Assembly (NCBI GenBank): GCA_001931535.1
Contig: CP016211.1
Location: forward strand, 7,673,703 to 7,737,702
From: Minicystis rosea
GTDB lineage: Bacteria; Myxococcota_A; Polyangia; Polyangiales; Polyangiaceae
Direction: 5' to 3'
DNA: 64,000 nt
A program made the position numbers and the translations under genes. Positions within the stretch are counted from its first letter, which is position 1; every line of letters begins with the position of its first letter. Below are positions 32,022 through 41,355 of this stretch, piece by piece. Under the pieces are notes generated by a model, which ran no database searches, was not told the DNA's origin, and was given only the letters and a program-made list of their open reading frames with translations.

Positions 32022-32046
32022 TCACGATGGGGCCGCAAGCGGCCCC
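32022..32046 (+). terminator. Hairpin after pfkB, shared motif copy 2
   Basis: TCACGATGGGGCCGC, AA, GCGGCCCC starting 7 bases after the pfkB stop; the stem (32029-32036 / 32039-32046) is a perfect 8 bp. The same block follows vgrG1 and the YceI gene. Confidence 0.55.
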
Positions 32047-32127
32047 AAACCCCGCGCCGGACGAGCCGGCGCTGATCGCGTGCTCCGATGAGATGGCCCT
32101 TGCGCGCGATTCACGCGCTCCCCGCCT

Positions 32128-34044
32128 TCACCAGTTGATGCCGAGATCCTCATCATCGAGCTTCTGCTGGCGCTCGGCGATATCCTGCTTGTCCTTCGTG
32201 CGCTGCGCTCCCACCGTCGCTTTGTCCTCCGCGACTTGGGCCTTCCACTGGGCATCGAGCAGCGCGGTATTGTCGCTGCGGTGCTGCCAAAGGTGCTTAT
32301 CCGCCCCGACGATGCGAATCTCGCGAACACCGCTCCAAAAGTGCTCGAACCCCTGCTTCTTCAGCACCACGTTCGAGATCCCCTCGGCGTTGTCCTTGCC
32401 GCCCGCCGCCCCTTCGTTCTTCAGGTTGGGGTTCCCGGAGAAGGCGCTCGGCTTCCCGCCCTGATGCGGATTGCTGATGTAAGAATGATCCTGAAGGAAC
32501 CCGAGCATGTGATCGCTGATGGGCATCTCGAGGATCCACTCGTAACCAGGCTCGATGGGGACGCTGCCCGGATTGGTTGCGAGCGCCTCTTTCTCGCGCT
32601 GGAAGACGAAGGGATCGTTCACCGAAAAGACGATCTCTCCCCGCTTCCCGACCGTGAACAGGAGCCGTGAAATCTCGTCGATGTCGCCCGTCCGCGCCGC
32701 TTGAATGAAACCGTCTTTCTCGGCCTCCGCCATCCGGCGAATGAGCACCCCGGTCCGGAGCCTCTCCAGGTTGCGCGCCATCAAGCCTCGGAGCCCTCCA
32801 CCGAACTGGCTCTCTTGCAGCATCTCCTCCGCCCCCACGATCGGAGGCAGCTCGCGTGGATCATCGCTCCTCGCGTGGTCCGGGGGCTGCAGCAGATCGA
32901 GGAGCGAATGCCCCGGCGTCCCCTCGAGGAGCGCTTGATTCGTCTCCGGATCGCCGAAATCCACGAGCGGCGAGATCTGATAACCAAGGCTCGCGAGCTC
33001 GTCGAAAGCATTCAACGGATCATCGCTCGGCGCCTCGGCGAGCGGCGCGTGGGTCACGCCCGAGGCCAGCGCGTCGTATTGGACGGTGTGCGTCTCGACG
33101 GGATACCTGCTGTCGGCCCACGCCTTCGCCCATTCGATGCGCCGGAGGATGGCATCCTTCACCGCGGCGCCCTGCTCGGGCGACAGGCCCGCATCGGCGA
33201 TGGCCCGATCGATCTTGTCCGGAGTGAGGTTGAACGCGAACGTGCGAATGGAATCGGCGATCTCGTGATCGGTCAGCCCATTGTACGGATTCCTGTCCCC
33301 GTCCTTGGCCCTCATCGAGTCGAGCTCTTTCACCTCGCTCTCGAAGAACTCTTTCTTCTCCTCGCCCTGCGCGCGCCGGTCGAGCGCTCCGCCGAGGTCC
33401 GCGCGGACCAAGCGACCATCGATCTTCATCCAATTGTCGTGCTTGAAGAGATCCCAATTCGAAAGGATCATGTCGGCGGCCACGTGGCGGGAGAAATCCG
33501 GCGAGGTCTTGATGGTCGCGATGTCGGGCACCGTGAAGCTCTCGACGAACTCGGTGAGCTGCGCGAGCCTCCCATCGACCTCCACGAGCTCCACGCCCAA
33601 CGTGGGGATGCCGGCGGCCTCGTAGATCTTCTGCGTCAGCACCTCCGTCACGACGTGCTCGGGGTGCTTCGGGCTGCCGAATTTGAGGACCTTGATGGAA
33701 CCGTCCGCGAGCTTGATCTTCTGCGGCTTCGTCGATCCCGAGGTGAAGGTCTCGAGGACGGTGTAGTCGCTCGGGCTCAGCTTGCGGCTCGGCCCGGCCA
33801 CGCTCGTCTCCGGCGTGGGAGCGCCGCCCTTCGACGCCGACGGGTGGCTCGGGTGCCCCTTGGAGCGGAACGTCCCCGGCCCGCTCATCGACTTGCGGAA
33901 GAGGCTGACGGCGCCGTTCCCGAGCTTGGTCATGAGACCTTTATAGAAGTCCGAGGCTTTCCTCGTCCACCGTTCGTCGCCGGGCGCCGATGGCCACGGG
34001 ACCCGAGTCGGATGCTCCACCGGGCGACTGCCATTCTCGGCCAC
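32128..34044 (-). CDS. Large protein with HipA/PI-kinase-like domain, effector-type
   Basis: 638 aa, no signal peptide. Residues ~95-235 look like an atypical kinase of the HipA/PI3-4-kinase group: IKVLKFG (Lys121), an E in VVTEVL (134), then ADMILSNWDLFKHDNW (candidate catalytic Asp203 and Asn204) and a metal-binding-like VRADLGGALDRRAQG (Asp216). The middle is helical. The C-terminal third contains EWILEMPISDHMLGF, SYISNPHQGGKPSAFSGN and WSGVREIRIVGAD, which I do not recognise. The Pro/Ser/Gly-rich N-terminus (55-85) is flexible. Such kinases occur as secreted effectors in other bacteria; a secretion or effector role here is inference. It is alone in its transcription unit. Confidence 0.6.
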   Translation of the reverse strand: MAENGSRPVEHPTRVPWPSAPGDERWTRKASDFYKGLMTKLGNGAVSLFRKSMSGPGTFRSKGHPSHPSASKGGAPTPETSVAGPSRKLSPSDYTVLETFTSGSTKPQKIKLADGSIKVLKFGSPKHPEHVVTEVLTQKIYEAAGIPTLGVELVEVDGRLAQLTEFVESFTVPDIATIKTSPDFSRHVAADMILSNWDLFKHDNWMKIDGRLVRADLGGALDRRAQGEEKKEFFESEVKELDSMRAKDGDRNPYNGLTDHEIADSIRTFAFNLTPDKIDRAIADAGLSPEQGAAVKDAILRRIEWAKAWADSRYPVETHTVQYDALASGVTHAPLAEAPSDDPLNAFDELASLGYQISPLVDFGDPETNQALLEGTPGHSLLDLLQPPDHARSDDPRELPPIVGAEEMLQESQFGGGLRGLMARNLERLRTGVLIRRMAEAEKDGFIQAARTGDIDEISRLLFTVGKRGEIVFSVNDPFVFQREKEALATNPGSVPIEPGYEWILEMPISDHMLGFLQDHSYISNPHQGGKPSAFSGNPNLKNEGAAGGKDNAEGISNVVLKKQGFEHFWSGVREIRIVGADKHLWQHRSDNTALLDAQWKAQVAEDKATVGAQRTKDKQDIAERQQKLDDEDLGINW

Positions 34045-34150
34045 GGGGGCTTCGAGGGGCCGCTCAGCGCCTTGGCGAAAGCATCCGCACCGGCGCGCCG
34101 CTGCGGGGCATCCCGAGCTCCACGTGCATTTTCTTGGTGGGCGCCGGACG

Positions 34151-35107
34151 CTATCCGCGCGTCTCGCGCACGAAGTCGAGCACGTGCCGGCTCACCTCGT
34201 CGGGCCGCTCGAGCTGAGCGAAGTGGCCACAGTTCTCCAGCCAGATCGTCGGGTTGCCCTGAGGCAGCCAGGTAGTCTGCCGGTCGAAGCACTCGCGCAT
34301 GCCCGGCATCCCGACCACCAGGTCCTTCGTGCCGCAGAGCGCGCGCGTTGGAACTTTGGGGGCGAGATCTGCCCAGCCGAACATCAGCTCCCAGCTCCTG
34401 TGCAGGCTGCGATAGGCATTGAACGCGCCGGTGGCACCGGCCTTTGAAAAGGCCTCCGCGTAAATCTCGACCTCTTCGTCAGGAAAGAACCTCATCTCGC
34501 CCGGAGGCGCATCCAGTCCCGCGATCAACGAGCCGCCCACCGTCTGCATCGCCGGCAAGTCCCCCGGCCGGTCGGCGGAATTGGTGAAGAAGATGCGACG
34601 AAGAAACTCCTTGGGGTCGGCGTTGAATTCCTTGTCCGCCGGTCCCGGAATCAAGAAATAGGGAAGATGCGCCTCATCCTTCAGAATCTGCGGGAGTGAG
34701 CGGTTGCCCTGCGGCACCCACGGCGCAGAGATCGTGACGATCCCGATGAATCGGTCGGGACGGAGCTGCACCGCCGTCCAACCAGTGACGGTTCCCCAGT
34801 CATGCGCAACCACCGTCACCTGATCGATGCCGAGATGGTCGAGAATGGCAATCATGTCGCCCATGACGTCGATCCCCGTAGAGCCCTGCGGGTCGGCGGC
34901 GCCCTCGGTCTCGCCGTACCCGCGCAGATCGGGCGCGATGCCCATGTAGCCCGCGTCCGCGACCGCGCGCAACTGCGCACGCCAGGTACGCCACAGGTCC
35001 GGAAAGCCGTGGGGAAACAGCACCGCCTTTCCCTCGCCTGCAGTCACGAAATGCTGCTGGCGACCGTTCAACCGCTCGCGATGGTGCTTGAAGATGGAAT
35101 CGTCCAT
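34151..35107 (-). CDS. Epoxide-hydrolase-like alpha/beta hydrolase
   Basis: 318 aa from the ATG at 35107, which has AGGAG 9 bases upstream. HGFPD (33-37), Asp103 in VVAHDWG (nucleophile of epoxide hydrolases and haloalkane dehalogenases), APDLRGYGET and the C-terminal catalytic His in NCGHFAQLE are present. Asp as nucleophile and the WRTWRAQL cap region favour soluble epoxide hydrolase over esterase. No signal peptide. Confidence 0.87.
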   Translation of the reverse strand: MDDSIFKHHRERLNGRQQHFVTAGEGKAVLFPHGFPDLWRTWRAQLRAVADAGYMGIAPDLRGYGETEGAADPQGSTGIDVMGDMIAILDHLGIDQVTVVAHDWGTVTGWTAVQLRPDRFIGIVTISAPWVPQGNRSLPQILKDEAHLPYFLIPGPADKEFNADPKEFLRRIFFTNSADRPGDLPAMQTVGGSLIAGLDAPPGEMRFFPDEEVEIYAEAFSKAGATGAFNAYRSLHRSWELMFGWADLAPKVPTRALCGTKDLVVGMPGMRECFDRQTTWLPQGNPTIWLENCGHFAQLERPDEVSRHVLDFVRETRG

Positions 35108-35433
35108 ATCGTGCTCCTGCATCTGAATGGAAAACTGCCCCCTCGGACGCTGCGCTCGCCGCCCTCGCAGGCGGCAGCGGAGGAGAAGATCCCGCGTGCA
35201 ACACGCAGACGGCGGCTGGCGCGGCTCGACGAGAGAGTGGGGAACGTCGCGCGGACCGACGCCGGAGAGGCCTTATTACAAGCGCGCTCGAAACATGCTC
35301 GATGCCCACTTGGAGAGGTGTGCGAGCTCGCGGGGCGCCTTAGCCTTAGAGCCTATCCAGTAGACTTCCGCGTCGCCGGCCAGCGGATACGCTTCGCCCG
35401 CCTTCGTAGCTCGGGCTCCCTACGTACGAGGAC
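35108..35433. other. Intergenic region without a supported gene
   Basis: About 325 bp between the epoxide hydrolase start and the end of the SDR gene. No frame shows convincing protein composition, and no repeat or hairpin stands out. It must contain the promoter of the epoxide hydrolase gene, but no clear -35/-10 pair could be named. Confidence 0.3.
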
Positions 35434-36183
35434 TTAGACCTGCGCGGCTCCGCCATCGACGAACACTTCGCTCCCGGTCATGAAGCTGCTCTCTTCCGAG
35501 GCAAGGAACAGCGCCACGGCCGCCGTCTCGGCGGGGTCTGCGAGCCGACCGAGCGCCGTCTGCGCCTTGAGTGCATCGAACATCGCTTCGCGCGCGCCCG
35601 CCGCCATCGCCACCCCCTCGAGGCCCGGCGTCACGGTCGGCCCCGGCGACAGCACGTTGACGCGGATCCCCGTCCCCCGAAGGTCGAGAGCCCACGTGCG
35701 GGCGAAGTTGCGGATCGCCGCCTTCGTCGCGCTGTAGATGCTGAAGGCCGGAGTGCCCATCGAACCCGTCGTCGAGCCAGTGAGGATGATCGAGCCGCCC
35801 GCACGCATGAGCGGCAGCGCTTTCTGCACGGTGAAGAGCGGCCCCTCTACGTTGATGCCGAAGACCCTGTCGTACTGCTCCTTCGTGATGGCGCCGAGCG
35901 GCCCGAACTCGGCGACCCCGGCGTTCGCGAACACGACGTCGAGCCGTCCTTTCTCCGCCTTGATCGTCGCCATGGCGCGATCGAGGTCGTCGAGCTTCGA
36001 CACGTCGCCCTGAAGCGCGCGCACGTTCTTGCCGATGGCGGAGACGGCCTTGTCGAGCTCTGCCTGTCGTCTCCCCGTGATGAACACGAAGGCCCCTTCG
36101 TCGACGAAGCGCCGCGCGCTCGCGAGGCCAATGCCGCTGTTCCCGCCAGTGATGAGAGCGATCTTTCCTGCAAGTCTGCCCAT
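35434..36183 (-). CDS. Short-chain dehydrogenase/reductase
   Basis: 249 aa. The TGGNSGIG cofactor motif (12-19), NAG (~91-93), the catalytic Ser in ILTGSTTGS and YSATK (Tyr and Lys) are all visible, so it should be active with NAD(P)H. ATG 36183 has AAGGAG 7 bases upstream; the longer frame does not. The gene is divergent to an HxlR-type regulator with a 96-bp gap, a common arrangement in which an HxlR/MarR-like repressor controls a redox enzyme. Substrate unknown. Confidence 0.9.
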   Translation of the reverse strand: MGRLAGKIALITGGNSGIGLASARRFVDEGAFVFITGRRQAELDKAVSAIGKNVRALQGDVSKLDDLDRAMATIKAEKGRLDVVFANAGVAEFGPLGAITKEQYDRVFGINVEGPLFTVQKALPLMRAGGSIILTGSTTGSMGTPAFSIYSATKAAIRNFARTWALDLRGTGIRVNVLSPGPTVTPGLEGVAMAAGAREAMFDALKAQTALGRLADPAETAAVALFLASEESSFMTGSEVFVDGGAAQV

Positions 36184-36279
36184 CGGAAACTCCTTGTTTG
36201 GTGAGTCGACAGGCAATATGGGGTGTCGCTTTTCTTTGTGCTAGTATGCACCTTTTGGTAAGTGCCAAGGAGCGGTTCG
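36184..36279. promoter_or_regulatory. SDR / hxlR divergent promoter region
   Basis: The 96-bp gap is AT-richer than its surroundings and holds GCACCTTTTGGTAAGTGC, with an ACC-TTTT-GGT dyad, just upstream of the hxlR ribosome-binding site. Its position suggests an operator for the HxlR protein; unproven. Confidence 0.4.
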
Positions 36280-36633
36280 ATGGAGACGAAGAAAGCGCAT
36301 CCATTCATGTGTGGTCTCGACGCGGCGCTCGCCGTCATCGGAGGGAAGTGGAAGCCACTCGTGCTCTACCACCTCGCCCAGGACACGCTCCGCTACGGTG
36401 AGCTCAGACGCGCGGTCGGTGCGGTCACCCACAAGGTGCTGATCCAGCAGTTGAAGGAGCTCGAAGCCGACGGGATCGTGAAGCGCGTCGACTACGGCGA
36501 GATCCCGCCGCGTGTCGACTACTCGCTCACGAAGTTCGGGCAGACCCTCGCGCAGGCGCTCGCGCCGTTGTGCCAATGGGGAACCGACCACGTTCGTGAG
36601 ATCGAACGGGTCGTCGCGCGACGTGTCGCGTAG
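36280..36633 (+). CDS. HxlR-family winged-helix regulator
   Basis: 117 aa. Typical family start (CGLDAALAVIGGKWKPLVLY, residues ~11-30, with the redox-type Cys near the N-terminus), followed by LRYGELRRAV, THKVLIQQLKELEADGIVKR and VDYSLTKFGQTLA. ATG 36280 is preceded by AAGGAG. It likely controls the divergent SDR gene and itself, possibly in response to electrophiles or quinones, as in YodB/HxlR relatives. Confidence 0.9.
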   Translation: METKKAHPFMCGLDAALAVIGGKWKPLVLYHLAQDTLRYGELRRAVGAVTHKVLIQQLKELEADGIVKRVDYGEIPPRVDYSLTKFGQTLAQALAPLCQWGTDHVREIERVVARRVA

Positions 36634-36659
36634 GCATGCCTCCCAATCACCGCGCCTCG

Positions 36660-36971
36660 CAGGGCTTTGCGACAAGCGGCGGTTCAATGGTTGGCCCAAG
36701 GTGGATCGAGGGTTCCTCTCGCGCGTCAGGGCTCTTGTCCGCCGTACACCGGAGGACTTCGGCTGGCGCCGACCGACCTGGACCCGCGAGCTGCTCTGCT
36801 TGCAGATGAAGAAGGGGGCCTTCCGTCGCGGTGTGCACCATGGGACGTGCGCTCGCACGCCTCGGCGCGCGACTCGGCATGTCCAAGCCCATCGTCGTGT
36901 GTCCGTGGAAGCGCGATGCACGTGAGCGCCGGCTGGCCGAGATCCGTGCGCTCGAAGCGCGCTCCTGCTGA
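36660..36971 (+). pseudogene. IS630-family transposase fragment
   Basis: One frame reads VRALVRRTPEDFGWRRPTWT then RELLCLQMKK; after a one-base shift in a GGGGG run the next reads PSVAVCTMGRALARLGARLG, PIVVCPWKRDARERRLAEIR and ends at 36971. This is the helix-turn-helix/linker part of IS630-type transposases; the DDE domain is absent. The remaining bases to about 37070 hold nothing recognisable. Confidence 0.65.
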
Positions 36972-37078
36972 ACGATGCCCGTGACGACCTCAACGGCTAC
37001 GTCTGGCGACGTCAGACGGGCGTCGCGCCGATGCTCAGGCTGGCAGCGTGATGTCGTTCACGGATCGTGCTCGGTGAT

Positions 37079-39013
37079 TTAGAAATAGAAGCGCGCCGAG
37101 TTCGTGAGCACGAGAACGCCGCCGACGAAGGTCCCGCTGTAGTCGTACGTCGTGCCGTTCACGGTCATCGCCGCCCGTTGCCCCATCGTGTGACCGAGCC
37201 GCGCGGCGAGGCGGAAGTGGACATCGTTGCCGAGACGGCCACCGAAGGTGTGCTGCACGCGCATCGAGAGCACGGGGAGGGTCACGTCCCAGCGCACCGG
37301 GATCGCATCGATGACAGTCGCGCACGGCTTCTCTTTGGTGCACTGGCTGGCGTTCGACGCCAGCATCGGCACCTCCTCCCAATGCCAGACGAACGATGCT
37401 TCTCGCCCGAGGTCGAACTGCAGACGAAAGCTCCCATTTTGATGAATGACGTTGCTCAACCACCCGAAGAGCGTCCGATCGCCCCTCAGGGCCGACGCGA
37501 TGCGCGAGAGCCCGAAGGAGCTCCCGGCGAGCGCCATCGGCGCGAACACGATGAAGTCTCCAGGGACATAGGTATAGGGGAGCCGAAACTGAACACCCAC
37601 GCCAATCGAAGAGGTCAATCGCTGATCGGTCCCGATGGCGCCGACGGCATTGATGTAGAAGACACCATCCTGATACTCGCTGATGACGCTGTCGGCCGAG
37701 ACCCCGATCCCCAAGGCCAGGCGCACCTGCCCGTTCATCGACGCCCGCGTCGCATTCGGCCGAGCCGCGTTGCCGAAGTAATATTGCGGCCCACCGTCGA
37801 TGGACAGCCCCACCGGGAAGAACGGGCCGTACTCCGCCCGAAACGAGGGGACGCCGGGCGCTTCCGTCGCCGGCATGGGCGTGTGCTCGAGGACGGGAAG
37901 CAAATAGCGGATGTCGCCATCGGCTTCGACGAGCTCGGGAGCTTTCGTGGCTTCGCAGACGTCGAAAGCGTCGTCCGTCGCCGCCGCCCAGATCGCGCGC
38001 CGATCGGACGCCGACCAAGCAGCATCGGAGAGCGCAGCAGCAAACCCGCGCAGACTCTCGACGAGGGCCGGTCGGGCCGCGTCCACGTCCTCATCCACCA
38101 TGAAGGCATCGCCGTGAGCGACGTAGTGACGATTGCTCCACGTCTTCCCGTCGATGCCGTCGCTGCAGTAGTGATCGTGCGTACCGAGGCGCTTCGCCGA
38201 GTCCTCGAAAGGCGCAACGAAGTGTCCGGCCGAGAACATGTCCTCGAGGTAGTGCAGCGCATAAGCCTCGTCGAGGATCCCCCAGAGCACCTGCTTCGCC
38301 GCGCGGCTGCCGCTCATGCTTCGTGCCGAGAAGATGCGCTTCAACGCCGCCGTGTGAAAGTGCGCATAGAGCGCGAGAGCATTGGTGCGCGCCCCCTTGC
38401 GAAGGGAGCTCCGGACGAAGGCGGCGAGGTCCTGGCGCTGCTCCCGAGCCAACGCGAAATGGCTGATGTTCTTGCCGGCGCGCTTCAAGTAACGAGGGTC
38501 TACCGACTGGAGGTCCATGTCGAGCCGGCGCCGAGCCTCGAGACGCTTCGACCTCTTGTCCTCTGCATCGATGGGCTCGGTCCCGAGCAACTCGACGGCC
38601 GTGCTCGCGATGTGCGCGTGATGGAGCACTTCGTGCGGCCATCCTTCGAAGAGAGTCTCGTAAAGCTCCTTCGTCGAGCAAGCGTGATCCGCCGCGAGCA
38701 TGGGCAGATCGGGCAGCCCGAAACAGCCCCCATACGACGAGAGCATGTCTGCGCACAGCACCGCGCCGAGCCGCTTGTCGCTCTCGCGAACAACCGCCCA
38801 CGTCGCGCGCAGGCGGGCGAGGACGTCGTGGTCCGCCGCCGTCGCGGTCGGCGCGTCGAGCGCCCGGAGCGCAGCGGCGCCGAGCGCGATGTGCTCGTGC
38901 TCGGCCCACGCAGCCGCGGTGCCGCTGCGCAAGAACAGCACGAGTACGATCGACATCACCACGGCATGCGCACGCCGAGGAAGACGTGCACCAGAACGAG
39001 CACGCACAAGCAT
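37079..39013 (-). CDS. Phospholipase-C-like domain fused to an outer-membrane barrel
   Basis: About 644 aa. ATG 39013 has AAGGAG upstream. A signal peptide (VVMSIVLVLFLRSGTAAA) is cut just before WAEHEHIALG, so the mature protein begins close to a Trp, as zinc-dependent phospholipase C/P1-nuclease-like enzymes do. His-rich helices follow (HEVLHHAHIAST, ALHYLEDMFSAGHFVAPFED, HYVAHGDAF). From ~390 on, alternating strands (VGLSIDGGPQYYFG, VRLALGIGVSADSV) run to a final ...SARFYF, the terminal Phe typical of outer-membrane barrels. Fusion of the two is unusual. It follows a lipoprotein gene 56 bp upstream, likely one operon. Enzymatic activity is inferred. Confidence 0.65.
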   Translation of the reverse strand: MLVRARSGARLPRRAHAVVMSIVLVLFLRSGTAAAWAEHEHIALGAAALRALDAPTATAADHDVLARLRATWAVVRESDKRLGAVLCADMLSSYGGCFGLPDLPMLAADHACSTKELYETLFEGWPHEVLHHAHIASTAVELLGTEPIDAEDKRSKRLEARRRLDMDLQSVDPRYLKRAGKNISHFALAREQRQDLAAFVRSSLRKGARTNALALYAHFHTAALKRIFSARSMSGSRAAKQVLWGILDEAYALHYLEDMFSAGHFVAPFEDSAKRLGTHDHYCSDGIDGKTWSNRHYVAHGDAFMVDEDVDAARPALVESLRGFAAALSDAAWSASDRRAIWAAATDDAFDVCEATKAPELVEADGDIRYLLPVLEHTPMPATEAPGVPSFRAEYGPFFPVGLSIDGGPQYYFGNAARPNATRASMNGQVRLALGIGVSADSVISEYQDGVFYINAVGAIGTDQRLTSSIGVGVQFRLPYTYVPGDFIVFAPMALAGSSFGLSRIASALRGDRTLFGWLSNVIHQNGSFRLQFDLGREASFVWHWEEVPMLASNASQCTKEKPCATVIDAIPVRWDVTLPVLSMRVQHTFGGRLGNDVHFRLAARLGHTMGQRAAMTVNGTTYDYSGTFVGGVLVLTNSARFYF

Positions 39014-39069
39014 GGAGCAAGCTCCTTTGGGCTCGGGACCATCCAACGCGACGTCGCGCGCGCAGACCG

Positions 39070-40986
39070 TCAAAAAACTTCCAGGTTGTTCCCCGAGATG
39101 AGCTTGTAGAGATCCGCGCCGAACAGGACGCGCAGCCGCTCCGTATCGGTGAGGCCGGTGCCGCCGACGGCGAAGGAGACACCCACCTTCAAGTTCGCGA
39201 GCCCGAGGTTGAGCTCGGGCGCGAAGCGAAACTGCGACGTGCTGCTCGTGGGCGTCTTCGGATCAGGGATGGAGAAGCTCAGGGCGGTGAGCCCGAGGCC
39301 CGCGCGCACGTCGGCAAAGCGGCTCCCGACCCATTGATAGCGAATGCCGACCACGTCGATGATGGGGATGAGGTTTGCCGCCGAGAAGTCCGCCTGCCCA
39401 TTGAGGCCCACCGGGAAGCCCGTCCACGGCGCGATACCGAAGAATTGCCAGCGATCCGAATAACGCATCCCGAGCGCCCGCTCGCCGGGCAACGCCTCGG
39501 GGTTGTCGCGCATCTGCTCGAACGGGGACGTGCCCTGCAAGTTGTTCGCGACCCGCAGGAACAGGCGCGCCTGCTCGTCGGTCGAATTCGCGAAGCGCAC
39601 GACGTCTTTCCGGAGCTCGCCCTGGAGCACGACCGTTTGGTCGATCGCGTCGAGCCCTTGCTTGATCATCGCATCGACGTTGTCGAGGGCAGCCTCCAAC
39701 TGCTGAATCGTGCCGCGCGTCGAGACCCACACGAGCTCTTCCCGCGTCGGGCGCGCCGGGAGCGCCGCGGCAGGGACCTTCACGACCGGCGGCTTTCCCC
39801 AGATGTCGTTCTCGCGCCCGGCCAAGATCGCTTTCTTCGCCTCTGGATAGTTGTCGAACAAGGCGAGAAGGGCCTGCCGCTGCGCAGTGCGATCGACCCC
39901 CTTCCCATCCAGCTCTCCCCAAAACGTGCCGTCACCGCCCTTGCCGTTGAAGAAGTCCTTCGCCCTCTCCTTGAACGCCTTCAGCGCTTGGGTGTCGGAC
40001 TCGTGCACGGAGGAGGAGTACTGCGCCACGGAAGCCTTGAAGCTCGCTTCGAGCTGATTGAGCTCCTGGTTGAATTCTTGGACGCTCTTCGTCTTGAGGT
40101 CCGCGTACCGCGCCGAGAGGCTGTTCGGCACCGGAATGGCGGGCGTCGCCGGGCACTCGGGCGGCAGCGTGGGCGCGCTCTGGGACTTCGAGCCGGAGAT
40201 TTGGGAGGCATTGTAGGCCGCCGACTTCGCTCGATACACGATGCACTGGACCTTCTCCTTGAGCTTCCCTTGCGCGAACGAAGGTGACGTGAGGATCGCG
40301 TCGCCGGCGATCTCCAGCTGGCGCTTCCATTGCGCCGGCCTCACCTCCACCTTGGCGGCGAGCACGGCCTGATCGACCTCGACCCCCTGCGGGATGATCC
40401 GGAGATCGATGGGCGCCCCTTCCGGCAGCAACATGCGTTTCAGCTCGCTGCCCGGGATCACCAGATCCGTGGTCGCGTCATTGGCCTGCGGCACCCATTT
40501 CCAAACCAGGTCGCCGTTGAGGAAGACACGCGCGGCCTTGATCTGGGACGCGAGCCCCTTGTCCGCGTTGCTGTGGAGGCGCATCGTGAAGGGATACGTG
40601 TAACGGTACGTCCCATTCCACACGCACTCTTCGACGCCTGCGACATTGGCAACCTTCTTGACCGAGTTGTCTTGGCAGACGCGGTAGTGATCCCAGCCAG
40701 CCTCGCTGATCCAAAGCCGCATCGTCGTCGGGAGCGCAATGGTGTTGCCGCTCAGCGAGACGCACGCGACCTCCGAAATCATGCGCGGCTCGTCTCCCGA
40801 CCCGTTCACGAGCTGGAGTGTGATGGGGCAGGCCGCCGGATCCTTCTTGTTCGGCCCGACCTCCGGATCGGCCTTCACCGCCGCGTCGTAGGCGTCTTTC
40901 ACCGGCTTCGCGACGGACGGCGAGCAACCGACGGACGCGAGCACCATTGTCGTAGCCAGAAGCCCCGCGTGTTTGGACAGAGTCAT
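39070..40986 (-). CDS. Large lipoprotein of unknown function
   Basis: About 638 aa with a lipobox (LASVGC, Cys21). The middle has a long helical region (SVQEFNQELNQLEASFKASV) and the last ~150 residues are strand-rich (ERALGMRYSDRWQFFGIAPW, VGIRYQWVGSRFADVRAGLG), suggesting barrel-like or beta-sandwich structure. No family recognised. It is first in a probable two-gene operon with the phospholipase-like/barrel protein, so the two may form an envelope complex. ATG 40986 is chosen; a GTG two codons upstream is possible. Confidence 0.7.
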   Translation of the reverse strand: MTLSKHAGLLATTMVLASVGCSPSVAKPVKDAYDAAVKADPEVGPNKKDPAACPITLQLVNGSGDEPRMISEVACVSLSGNTIALPTTMRLWISEAGWDHYRVCQDNSVKKVANVAGVEECVWNGTYRYTYPFTMRLHSNADKGLASQIKAARVFLNGDLVWKWVPQANDATTDLVIPGSELKRMLLPEGAPIDLRIIPQGVEVDQAVLAAKVEVRPAQWKRQLEIAGDAILTSPSFAQGKLKEKVQCIVYRAKSAAYNASQISGSKSQSAPTLPPECPATPAIPVPNSLSARYADLKTKSVQEFNQELNQLEASFKASVAQYSSSVHESDTQALKAFKERAKDFFNGKGGDGTFWGELDGKGVDRTAQRQALLALFDNYPEAKKAILAGRENDIWGKPPVVKVPAAALPARPTREELVWVSTRGTIQQLEAALDNVDAMIKQGLDAIDQTVVLQGELRKDVVRFANSTDEQARLFLRVANNLQGTSPFEQMRDNPEALPGERALGMRYSDRWQFFGIAPWTGFPVGLNGQADFSAANLIPIIDVVGIRYQWVGSRFADVRAGLGLTALSFSIPDPKTPTSSTSQFRFAPELNLGLANLKVGVSFAVGGTGLTDTERLRVLFGADLYKLISGNNLEVF

Positions 40987-41355
40987 CTTCACTCACCCTC
41001 GTCGGGCGTGAGCCCAGCTCAGCCCTTGAATCGCTCCCTCGTCACCGCGAGCGCGGCCCCCCCTCGCTCGAGCCCCCCGAGGCGGAGCCAGTCGCCCGCT
41101 TCACGAGTCACCTCGCCGCCGCCCATCGCAACCCGTGTGCCGGGCGCGGCCCTATCCGCAGGGCGGCGAATGCCCGATCACGATGGGGGACGCGTCCACG
41201 CGGCTGGAGATCGCGTCCACTCGAGTGGACACCGGGGCGCGGGCCTCGCGGCATCTCGAGCCGCTTCGCCGCGCGTTCGGCGGACGGCACATCCGATGCA
41301 AACCGCCCTCGGCTCGGCGCCGGTGCGCGCCTGGGAACGGGAGGATGGGGTGGAT
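40987..41355. promoter_or_regulatory. Divergent intergenic region with a perfect 16-bp palindrome
   Basis: 369 bp between two divergent genes. GTCCACTCGAGTGGAC at 41215-41230 is an exact palindrome, and GCGTCCAC occurs twice (at ~41192 and 41213). A dimeric regulator site is plausible; the regulator is not known. No gene is supported here. Confidence 0.4.
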
